Part shown: one piece after another, positions 56,660 through 64,000 of the stretch | Numbering within the stretch: the stretch's first letter is position 1 | Layout of the letters: each line of letters begins with the position of its first letter | Assembly: GCA_963677785.2 (NCBI GenBank) | Contig: CAXXDH010000003.1 | Location: 1,302,001 to 1,366,000, forward strand | Direction of reading: 5' to 3' | DNA from: G963665495 sp963677785 | GTDB lineage: Bacteria > Desulfobacterota > Desulfovibrionia > Desulfovibrionales > Desulfovibrionaceae | Length of the DNA: 64,000 bases | Made by a program: the position numbers and the translations under genes | The notes under the pieces: model-generated | Seen by the model: the letters and a program-made list of their open reading frames with translations, nothing else | Told to the model about the DNA's origin: nothing | The model's database searches: none

Positions 56660-58804
56660 TCACCCCTTGGCCAGCAGTGTTGTTTGAAAAGGCAATTCTC
56701 TGAGCCGGACGCCGGAAGCCTTGAAGACGGCATTGGCCACGGCAGGGGCCACGGACGGCACCACGGGCTCCCCGACGCCTCCGGCCTTGCGGTTGCCCGC
56801 AGCAATGTGCACTTCGATCTCCGGCACTTCCGACATACGGAGTACGGGATAGTCATCGTAATTGGCCGTCAGGACGCCTCCGTCGGCAAAACGGACCTTT
56901 TCATGCAACGCAACGCTCAATCCCATGACGACCCCGGCCTCGGCCTGGGCCCGGATGGCGTCCGGATAGACGGGCGTACCGCAATCCAGTGCGCAGACCA
57001 TTTTGTGCACCGTGATGGCGCCCTGTTTGTCCACAGAGACTTCGGCCATGTGGGCTGCGTAGGACTCGAAGCAGAAGGCCACGGCCACACCCCTGGCCCT
57101 GCCCGCGGGCGCTGCAGCTCCCCAACCGGCTTTTTCCGCCAGCAAGGACAATAGTTCGTAGGGCCTGGAGCCTTTTTCCATATGCTCCAGACGAAACCGG
57201 ACAGGATCCTTTCCAGCCGCATGGGCGAGTTCGTCCATGAAGGATTCGACAGCGAACACGTTCACGGAATAGCCCACCGACCGCCAGAATCCCACGGGTA
57301 TGGGAAGCTTCACCATGGAATAGGTCACGCGCATATCGGGGATGGCGTAGACCATGTCCACTATGCCGGAAACCGCGTCCGGATCCACGCCGTTTTTTAC
57401 GTAGTCGGGCATGAGCCGGGCCATGACCGACGGCGCTGCGACTTTGTGCGTATAGGCTGCCAGCCGTCCGTCCGCATCCAGGCCGCCTTTGATGCGGCAC
57501 TGGCTGGCCGGACGGAAATAGTCATAGGCAAAGTCGTCCTCCCGGGTGTTGATGACTTTGACCGGACGGTGCAAGGCCTGGGAAAGCAGAACCGAATCCA
57601 CCACCGGGTCCTGCTCCGAGCGCAGGCCAAATCCTCCGCCCGCGGGCAGGGTCATGACCTCCACCTTTTCCAGCGGCAAGCCAGTCAGTTTCGACGCTGT
57701 GATCTGGGTAACGGTCTGGCCCTGGGTCGGCGTCCAGATACGGCAGCGCTCTTTCTCCACATGGGCCGTACAGTTGATGGGCTCTACCTGCGCGTGCGCG
57801 AGATAGGGCAGTTTGTAGCTGCGTTCCAGGGTCTGCGCGGCGCCCGCCATGGCTTTGTCCGCGTCGCCGCTGGTTTTGGCCGTCACGCCTTCCTGGTCGA
57901 GGTAGTCCTCAAACACGGCGTCCAGGGTCGTATCGTTCAGGTCCGGATGGGATCCGGCGGACCATTTCACCTGCAAGGCATCCCGGCCCTGCAGGGCGGC
58001 ATAGGTGTTCTCCGCGCATACCGCGATCCTGTTTTCAAGGGGCAGCACTTTGACGACGCCTTTGACGGCCATGGCGGCCTTTTCGTCATAGGACCGGTAC
58101 GATGCGCCATAGTGGGGCGGCCTGGCCACAACGGCAATGCACATGTCCGGCACGCTGAAATCCATGCCGAAAACGGTTTTTCCCTGCACCTTGTCCGGGA
58201 TGTCCAGGCGCTGCCTTTGGGTGCCGATGATGACGTAGTCTTTCGGATCCTTCAGAGCGGGTTTGCCGGGAACCGCCAGCTTGCTCGCTTCTGCGGCCAG
58301 CTGCCCGTATGTCGTGGCCTTGCCTTTGGGATCCAGGACTTTTCCGTCCCCGGTGCTGCAGTCGCCCGGAGGGATTTTCCAGTTCGCGGCTGCCGCTGCG
58401 ACAAGCATCTGCCGGGCGGCAGCGCCCACCGTACGCAGCATGACCCATCGATGACGGATGCTGGTGCTGCCCCCGGTGGTCTGAACGTGCCAGTACGGAT
58501 CCTTGAACGGCTCCGCGGCAAGAGCCGTTCGTACGCGCACTGTTTCCCAGGCCGCGTCCAGCTCGTCGGCTATGATCATGGGAATGCCGGTGTGGGTGCC
58601 CTGTCCGAGGTTGGTCTGGCCCACCCAGACAGTGACGGTATCGTCCGTGCCAATTTCCAGAAAAGCGTGCGGCTTGAAGGAGAGTTCCGGCGCGGCCGCA
58701 GCCGGTGAGACATTGAAAAGCTGCAACGAGCCTGGAAACGCGGCCAGAGCGATAACCAGACTGCCGTGCTTCAAAAAAGATCTTCGCGTCAGTTCGGTAT
58801 GCAT
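56660..58804 (-). CDS. molybdopterin-binding hydroxylase large subunit (IorB-like), Tat-exported
   Basis: This 714-residue protein begins with a Tat signal (TRRSFLK, then a hydrophobic stretch to PAAAAPE). It has xanthine-oxidase-family features: VWVGQTNLGQGTHTG, LPAGGGFGLRSEQDP, and a C-terminal GGVGEPVVPSVAPAVANAV with the catalytic glutamate. This long single-chain form resembles the beta subunit of isoquinoline 1-oxidoreductase and related periplasmic aldehyde oxidoreductases. It pairs with the 2Fe-2S subunit gene that ends three bases upstream. The substrate is unknown; N-heterocycles or aldehydes are typical. Confidence 0.85.
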   Translation of the reverse strand: MHTELTRRSFLKHGSLVIALAAFPGSLQLFNVSPAAAAPELSFKPHAFLEIGTDDTVTVWVGQTNLGQGTHTGIPMIIADELDAAWETVRVRTALAAEPFKDPYWHVQTTGGSTSIRHRWVMLRTVGAAARQMLVAAAAANWKIPPGDCSTGDGKVLDPKGKATTYGQLAAEASKLAVPGKPALKDPKDYVIIGTQRQRLDIPDKVQGKTVFGMDFSVPDMCIAVVARPPHYGASYRSYDEKAAMAVKGVVKVLPLENRIAVCAENTYAALQGRDALQVKWSAGSHPDLNDTTLDAVFEDYLDQEGVTAKTSGDADKAMAGAAQTLERSYKLPYLAHAQVEPINCTAHVEKERCRIWTPTQGQTVTQITASKLTGLPLEKVEVMTLPAGGGFGLRSEQDPVVDSVLLSQALHRPVKVINTREDDFAYDYFRPASQCRIKGGLDADGRLAAYTHKVAAPSVMARLMPDYVKNGVDPDAVSGIVDMVYAIPDMRVTYSMVKLPIPVGFWRSVGYSVNVFAVESFMDELAHAAGKDPVRFRLEHMEKGSRPYELLSLLAEKAGWGAAAPAGRARGVAVAFCFESYAAHMAEVSVDKQGAITVHKMVCALDCGTPVYPDAIRAQAEAGVVMGLSVALHEKVRFADGGVLTANYDDYPVLRMSEVPEIEVHIAAGNRKAGGVGEPVVPSVAPAVANAVFKASGVRLRELPFQTTLLAKG

Positions 58805-58807
58805 GGT

Positions 58808-59269
58808 TCAGCCTTCCTGTTTGGCCGTCATTGCGGCAGCTGCCCGAATGGCCTGTTTGATACGCGGATGCGAGCCGCAGCGGCAGACCACGTCATCCAT
58901 GACTTCATTGATACGCGCATCGGAGGGATCTGGCTCTTTGGATAAAAAAGCCACTGTCTGCAACATGATGCCCGGCTGGCAGTATCCGCATTGCGGCACC
59001 TGTTTTTCCAGCCAGGCCACTTTCACCGGATGGTCGTCCGGCAAGCCTTCGATGGTTGTGATTTCACTGCCTTGCGCATCTTCAACATTGACGACGCAGG
59101 AGCGTTGGGCCTCGCCGTCGATGAGAACCGTACACATCCCGCATTGGGCAATGCCGCATGTGTATTTCACGCTTGTCAATCCCAGGTTGTCCCGCAGCAC
59201 CCACAACAAGGGGGTCCCAGGGGCAGCATCCACCTGCCGTTCCGTACCGTTTACCTGTAAGACGATCAT
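58808..59269 (-). CDS. 2Fe-2S small subunit of the molybdenum hydroxylase (IorA-like)
   Basis: This 153-residue protein has a plant-type 2Fe-2S site (CGIAQCGMCTV...RSC) and the second all-helical cluster site (QCGYCQPGIM...VCRCGSHPRIKQAI). It is the electron-transfer partner of the subunit encoded next. It has no signal peptide of its own and is probably carried out by the Tat signal of the large subunit. Confidence 0.9.
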   Translation of the reverse strand: MIVLQVNGTERQVDAAPGTPLLWVLRDNLGLTSVKYTCGIAQCGMCTVLIDGEAQRSCVVNVEDAQGSEITTIEGLPDDHPVKVAWLEKQVPQCGYCQPGIMLQTVAFLSKEPDPSDARINEVMDDVVCRCGSHPRIKQAIRAAAAMTAKQEG

Positions 59270-59565
59270 AGTTCCTCCAGCGGCTTCGGTTATCCGGGGT
59301 TTTCATTGTACCCTTTTTTACATATTTTGCGTGACAAGCGATAGGCCAATTCTCTCCCATTGTTGCCTGATTGTACGAAAGGCCACCCGAGCAACTTGTA
59401 TGCGCCACCCCATTCCTGCTATTGGAAAGCGATCGAAGTTCATTATTATCCGGGTAATGCAGCGGCAACAGTTTATTTCAAGGCCGACACGCGCTGACGA
59501 GTGGAAAAACGTTTTGCAAGCCGTTGCCGCGCACCCAACATACTTGCATAAGAGGTCAACATCCC
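59270..59565. other. divergent intergenic region
   Basis: 296 bases between the IorA-like gene and the proline dehydrogenase gene, presumably with both promoters. No operator or RNA recognised. Confidence 0.4.
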
Positions 59566-61068
59566 ATGTCTTCATCATTCAGCCGTCGCAATTTTCTCAA
59601 AGCCGCCGCCATTGCCGGAGGCGCAACCCTGCAAAACGCCGTCGTACCGCCGATCTCATGGGCCGATAAGCAGCTGCCGTCCGTACAAGACGCTTCTTCC
59701 GGTAAAAAAGGGGGCGTGTTCGACCAGGCGGAGCAGCAGACCCTGCATTATCTGGCGCAAATCGAAAAAAAATTACAACGTCAACTGGAAAAAGAAGACC
59801 AGCCGTTATCCGAAGAAATGCGTATGTGGTGTATCCGCCTCTCCATGCTGCCGGGAATTTCGAACCTGGCCAGCGATACGCTGGAGTATTTGGGAGACAG
59901 CCAAAGCGCCCGCGACAAACTGTCTTTTCTCATGCCCCTCGTACGCTGGATGAGTGAACCGTTTTTGTTTCCGGTGGAAACGCAAGGTTCTCCACAGGAG
60001 CAGAAAAAGGAAATCGGGAAAATATTCAAGCTGATGGCCGAAATGGAGGGCCATGGATTCACAACCACTCTGGACAACGTTGGGGACGCCTCGCTGTCGG
60101 CCAAGGATGCCGAGGCTTACCGCGAATACTACGCGGCGATTATCCGTGCGTTTTTGGAAACCAAAACCGTGAGCGAACTTTTCATGTCGCTCAAGTTGTC
60201 GGCTCTGGTGCATAATCTGGACGCAGCTCTGGGGGAGGGGAAAAAAGCCGAAACCAAACGCCTCGAAATTGTCGATTCGCTTTCCAGACTTCTGGAAACA
60301 GCCTCCCAAGCTCCGGATAGAAATATTTTTCTGCGTATCGATATGGAAGAATACGCTTACAAAGACCTCACGCTGCGGCTTTTTCGTGAAACCGTGGAAA
60401 AGAATCCCTCCACCGTCTACGACGCCAAGGGCGGTCTCCGGCTCGGCGTGGTGATCCAGGCCTATCTGCGGGACTCCGCCGGGGATGTGCAAGAATTGAC
60501 TGACTGGGCCAGAGCCCGCGGGGTTCGGGTTCCCATCCGCCTGGTCAAGGGGGCCTACCTCGACTTCGAACGCGAAAAGGCCGCCGAAAAAGGATACCCC
60601 AGCCCGGTCTGGGACAACAAACCCTCCACCGACGCCAATTACGAGGCCGTGTCCGCCTGCATGCTGCTCAACCTGGACGCGGTCAATCCGGCTTTCGCCA
60701 CGCACAACATCCGTACGCAGGCCCATGCAATGGCCCTGGCCGAGGCGTTCGCACTCCCTCCGGAAGCCGCGCCCCTCCAGATGCTCTACGGCATGGGGGA
60801 TCCCATCAAGCAGGTTCTCGCATCCATGGGCCGTCCGCTCAGGGAATATATCCCCGCGGGGTCATTGGCCCGTGGGCTGAAATACGCGGGACGCCGTTTC
60901 GAGGAACTCTCCAACAGCGACAACGCTCTGGCAAAAACAATGCGCGGCGATTTCAGCGACGTGAGCTCAGCCGCCCCTGTTTTTACCGGCAAGCAGGACA
61001 AAAAGGATGCGGAAAAGGTCAGGCTTATTCTGGAGCAGGCCTTGAAGCGTAAAACGGTTTCGTCCTGA
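59566..61068 (+). CDS. proline dehydrogenase with a Tat signal
   Basis: This 500-residue protein starts with SRRNFLKAAAIAGGATL, a canonical Tat motif with hydrophobic core, and a possible cleavage site near ISWA. The rest matches the proline dehydrogenase (FAD) barrel of PutA: IRLVKGAYLDFEREKA, STDANYEAVSACML, FATHNIRTQAHAMA, QMLYGMGDPIK and the C-terminal YIPAGSLARGLKYAGRRFEE. It lacks the P5C dehydrogenase half. PRODH enzymes normally face the cytoplasm, so export with FAD already bound would be unusual. It could feed proline electrons to periplasmic carriers, but that is inference. ATG at 59566 is chosen because the Tat motif begins there; AAGAGG lies about 15 bases upstream, rather far. 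Confidence 0.82.
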   Translation: MSSSFSRRNFLKAAAIAGGATLQNAVVPPISWADKQLPSVQDASSGKKGGVFDQAEQQTLHYLAQIEKKLQRQLEKEDQPLSEEMRMWCIRLSMLPGISNLASDTLEYLGDSQSARDKLSFLMPLVRWMSEPFLFPVETQGSPQEQKKEIGKIFKLMAEMEGHGFTTTLDNVGDASLSAKDAEAYREYYAAIIRAFLETKTVSELFMSLKLSALVHNLDAALGEGKKAETKRLEIVDSLSRLLETASQAPDRNIFLRIDMEEYAYKDLTLRLFRETVEKNPSTVYDAKGGLRLGVVIQAYLRDSAGDVQELTDWARARGVRVPIRLVKGAYLDFEREKAAEKGYPSPVWDNKPSTDANYEAVSACMLLNLDAVNPAFATHNIRTQAHAMALAEAFALPPEAAPLQMLYGMGDPIKQVLASMGRPLREYIPAGSLARGLKYAGRRFEELSNSDNALAKTMRGDFSDVSSAAPVFTGKQDKKDAEKVRLILEQALKRKTVSS

Positions 61069-61386
61069 GCGAGCAGCTTGCGGCCCCGGATTCCTCTTTA
61101 GAGGGTTGTCCTGTTTTCGGTGCAGAGCCATGCAATCCTGGAGTGCGAATTGCGATAAAAATTATTTGATGGCAGCATCAAATAGTTGTATCCAGTTATC
61201 TACGGATGTATTGGGTAAGAGACGCCAACCATTGTTCTCTGACTGGAATTGTGAATCAGACTATGCAACGGGGTATAGCGGCTTTCATCCGGCGTATGCT
61301 TTCTATTCGTAAGCGTCCCCTTCTTTGATGTGTCCGCGCATCTAGTTAGATTGCGTATAAAATGCAGCCTGCAAAAAGGAATAATA
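61069..61386. other. intergenic, no gene recognised
   Basis: The base composition becomes AT-rich from about 61130. No supported coding frame, repeat or RNA. Confidence 0.4.
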
Positions 61387-61912
61387 ATGAAATTGAGATG
61401 TCGTAAGTAGTGTTGCGGTATGTTGTCTTGTTTGCTGTACGGCTTTTAATGCGATAGCAAGCGATTTATCCTTATTTCATGATGGTTATAAGGGGATTGA
61501 ATGGGGTGACAGCTTTGAAGACATATCAAAAAAAATAACCCTGATCCCTAGAGGTCCAGTATTGAAAAAAAATCCAACCAGACAGTATTTTGTTAAGTCT
61601 GGTATGGATACAAGCTTTTATTCAATCCCTGCAAATACGTATATTATCTTTACTCAAAATTTATTGTCGAGTGTTGAGATTACCATACATAGGAAGTATA
61701 CTGCTGAAATAACGAAATTATTATATGAAAACTATGGTGAGCCTGCAGCATTTACCGATGAAAATCATGCAGTCTGGCAAGATACTCTGGTATCAGTATT
61801 TTGGATGAAGCCCATTAGTGATGATCCTGTAGGTTTGGATTACAACTCAATAATTATCATGAGTAACAGAATCTTCAAAAAGCTGAAAGGTAAGGATGTT
61901 CATCGATTTTAA
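61387..61912 (+). pseudogene. small secreted protein, frameshifted near the start
   Basis: ATG at 61387 follows AAAGGA and reads MKLRCRK before a TAG. One base out of phase, the frame reads VAVCCLVCCTAFNAIASDLSLF, which completes a signal peptide and leads into an unbroken soluble domain (GIEWGDSFEDISKKI ... YYSIPANTY-like ... RIFKKLKGKDVHRF) up to 61912. A single inserted base near 61410 explains the break. No family recognised. The AT-rich composition suggests acquisition from outside. Confidence 0.6.
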
Positions 61913-62994
61913 CCTTGGCATGTATTTGCACTATTTTACTATCAAGGGGAACATCCATTAAATCAAAGACAATGCCTTCAATCCGCACTCCCGCGGGGGG
62001 AGTGACCGGACTGGCGCGCGTCACCGGCTGGGGGCTGGAAGTTTCAATCCGCACTCCCGCGGGGGGAGTGACGGCGGGTCATTCTTGAATATACAATCCA
62101 TTGTGAGTTTCAATCCGCACTCCCGCGGGGGGAGTGACCGCGGCCGTGCTTTTGGTGGACTGCGACGTCTTGGTTTCAATCCGCACTCCCGCGGGGGGAG
62201 TGACATCCGCAACCGTAATCCCCAACCGGTCCAGAGAGTTTCAATCCGCACTCCCGCGGGGGGAGTGACGTAGTAGTCCTGCCGCCCGGTCTTGCGATAT
62301 CTGGTTTCAATCCGCACTCCCGCGGGGGGAGTGACCGGGAGTCTCGTTCTGTTTTGACAAGATCACCGAGTTTCAATCCGCACTCCCGCGGGGGGAGTGA
62401 CAAGACAAATTGCCTTTTTTCACGCCAGGGTAAGTGTTTCAATCCGCACTCCCGCGGGGGGAGTGACATCTCTCAGCTGGTTGCGCTACGGCGATGAAAC
62501 GGGTTTCAATCCGCACTCCCGCGGGGGGAGTGACATACTCGCTTAGCAGGCGAGCTTAGACATTTTTGTTTCAATCCGCACTCCCGCGGGGGGAGTGACT
62601 TGCGTGTATTGCGTGCCGTGGCACAGGGCCACAGTTTCAATCCGCACTCCCGCGGGGGGAGTGACGTACAACGGGCCGCACGTTTCTATTATCTTACAAG
62701 TTTCAATCCGCACTCCCGCGGGGGGGAGTGACGCCCAGCAACACGACCTGCTGTTGATTTAGATGTTTCAATCCGCACTCCCGCGGGGGGAGTGACGGAC
62801 AGATTTTTCGTTATGGCGTGGCTCTGGGGTTTCAATCCGCACTCCCGCGGGGGGAGTGACGTGCCGCGCATCAGGGCTTCCTCAATCTCTTCCTGTTTCA
62901 ATCCGCACTCCCGCGGGGGGAGTGACCGAGCAGCCGGATTTCATGGCTTTGGTCGGCGTGTTTCAATCCGCACTCCCGCGGGGGGAGTGACTTA

Positions 62995-63912
62995 GAACTT
63001 ATCCGTAAATAATTAGACTTTGTCTAGATTTTTTGCTATCCTCCTTTTTATTGAGGAGTGATAAATGGCCAGTAAAATAAACTCTTGGGAAGTTTCCGAT
63101 GCCTTTTGGGCGATCGTTGAACCTCTTGTCCCCGTCCCAAAGCGGGACGAGGCGAAGCAATATAAAAGAAAAACCGGTGGCGGACGTAAGCCTCTTCCAC
63201 CCCGTAAGGTTTTTGAAGCTATTGTATTTGTTCTGCGTACTGGAATTCAATGGAAGGCCTTGCCCAAAAAAATGTTTGGTAGTCCGAGTTCGATCCACGC
63301 CTATTTTCGCAAGTGGGAACAAGAAGGATTTTTTCTGGCTCTTTGGCAAGCAGGATTGGCCGAGTACGATGAAATGATGGGTATAGCTTGGGAGTGGCAA
63401 GCCATTGATGGGGGGATGTACAAAGCTCCTCTGGCGCGCGAAGCCGAGGGGCGAAACCCCACGGATCGGGGAAAAAAAAGGATCCAAGCGCCACCTGCTG
63501 GTGGACGAGCGTGGCGTCCCGTTATCGATCGTCGTGACCGGGGCCAATCGGCATGATGTTTCCCAATTGGAGAATGTGCTGAACGACAAAGTCGTGCATA
63601 AGCCAGCCATTGAACTCAAAGAGAATCTTTGCGCAGACGCCGGATATACTGGAGATGAAGCTCGTAGCTGCATTGAAAAAGCTGGGTATATTCCACATGT
63701 CCGCCCACGTGGTGAAGAGATCGACGAAAAGAAACGTAACCCCGAGTTCAAAGCACGCAGATGGATTGTAGAGGTGAGCCTTTCCTGGTTCAACCGATTC
63801 AGGAAACTCCTTGTAAGATTTGAAAAACTTTTTTCAACACACATGGCTTTGACTCAGTTAGCTGCTACGATCATAGCTTTACGGAAAACAGGCATTATTT
63901 ACGGATAAGTTC
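62995..63912 (+). mobile_element. IS5-family insertion inside a CRISPR spacer
   Basis: Terminal inverted repeats are perfect (GAACTTATCCGTAAATAAT), with TTA on both sides (62992-62994 and 63913-63915) as target duplication. Removing the element and one TTA restores a 33-base spacer, within the range of its neighbours. The element contains one transposase in two overlapping frames. Confidence 0.92.
63065..63908 (+). CDS. IS5-family transposase (two frames, -1 frameshift)
   Basis: The first frame (63065-63556) gives EVSDAFWAIVEPLVPVPKRD, LRTGIQWKALPKKMFG and WQAIDGGMYKAPLA. The second (to 63908) gives KRHLLVDERGVPLSIVVTGANRHD-like text in two parts, CADAGYTGDEA and RRWIVEVSLSWFNRFRKLL. The switch occurs at a run of eight A near 63472-63479, a classic -1 slippery site. 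The transposase looks intact. Confidence 0.88.
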
Positions 63913-64000
63913 TTATTCGTTAAGTTTACTTTTTGTAAATAAATTGTTTCAATCCGCACTCCCGCGGGGGGAGTGACGTTGGCGCGGCTGTCAGGGTCTC

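Larger units (their letters stand above)
61975..63977 (-). CRISPR. CRISPR array, type I-C-like repeats, at least 17 units
   Basis: A 32-base repeat (plus strand begins GTTTCAATCCGCACTCCCGC and ends GGGGGGAGTGAC) recurs at 61975, 62041, 62107, 62173, 62238, 62304, 62370, 62436, 62503, 62568, 62634, 62700, 62765, 62829, 62895, 62960 and 63946. Spacers are 32-35 bases. The inner stem CACTCCC/GGGAGTG and the flanking ATTGAAAC (minus strand) are as in type I-C repeats, so crRNA is probably read on the minus strand. The leftmost repeat is degenerate (CC for GT at its start), which marks the old, leader-distal end. The leader and cas genes should lie to the right of the window. An IS5-family element interrupts the spacer after the sixteenth repeat. 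Confidence 0.95.

Noticed and set aside
61106..61312. 68-codon frame after the proline dehydrogenase gene
   Set aside because: No ribosome site or recognisable features; probably chance.
61975..63977. Self-targeting CRISPR spacers
   Set aside because: By eye no spacer matches another part of this window; a full genome search would be needed.

Overview
This window looks like chromosomal DNA of a member of the Desulfovibrionaceae (Desulfovibrio/Bilophila type). The evidence is a tmRNA gene whose tag peptide reads ANNDYDYALAA, the G+C-rich coding style, several TRAP transporters, sigma-54 enhancer-binding regulators, a Tat-dependent molybdo-iron-sulfur enzyme and a type I-C-like CRISPR array. 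No rRNA or tRNA gene was seen.

Positions 1-3.6 kb carry a broken periplasmic binding protein followed by a membrane-bound CheA-like histidine kinase. Positions 3.8-24.4 kb form one large carbon-acid catabolic region. The leftward arm encodes a LarA-family racemase, a D-2-hydroxyacid dehydrogenase, a DHDPS-family aldolase/dehydratase, an iron alcohol dehydrogenase, PdxA2 and a decayed DUF1537 kinase. Two PrpR-type sigma-54 activators sit tail to tail in the middle. The rightward arm encodes an intact DUF1537 kinase, a second DHDPS-family enzyme, two complete TRAP transporters and a metal-dependent amidohydrolase. Each arm has a -24/-12 promoter of the expected spacing. The simplest reading is uptake and breakdown of four-carbon (or related) sugar acids, with kinase plus PdxA2 giving a triose phosphate. 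The exact substrates cannot be read from sequence.

Positions 24.6-30.0 kb are a small AT-rich island against the 3' end of ssrA (tmRNA). A 16-bp piece of the tmRNA 3' end is repeated at its far border. It holds a three-gene defence-like operon (small protein, Rad50/SMC-like ATPase with a CxxC hook, Shedu-like DUF4263 nuclease) and a cluster of toxin-antitoxin genes and Fic/VbhA remnants. No integrase remains.

Positions 31.7-47.1 kb are a tandem duplication of about 7-8.6 kb. Each unit carries a giant modular exported protein, an IS21 istB remnant, a class III aminotransferase and a permease fragment. The two giant proteins share a nearly identical C-terminal 940 residues but have unrelated N-terminal modules: a seven-repeat FG-GAP propeller in one, a beta-helix plus six fibronectin-like repeats in the other. 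A remnant start codon shows that the N-terminal cassette was exchanged. To the right, 47-49.7 kb is a decayed operon (permease, aldehyde dehydrogenase fragment fused to a PAS-sensor fragment).

Positions 50-55.4 kb encode a probable periplasmic DMSP lyase (DddY), an iron alcohol dehydrogenase, and a second binding-protein/sensor pair (diguanylate cyclase). After an IS5-family element come a Tat-exported two-subunit molybdenum hydroxylase and, unusually, a proline dehydrogenase with a canonical Tat signal. The window ends in a CRISPR array of at least 17 repeats, interrupted inside a spacer by a second IS5-family element.
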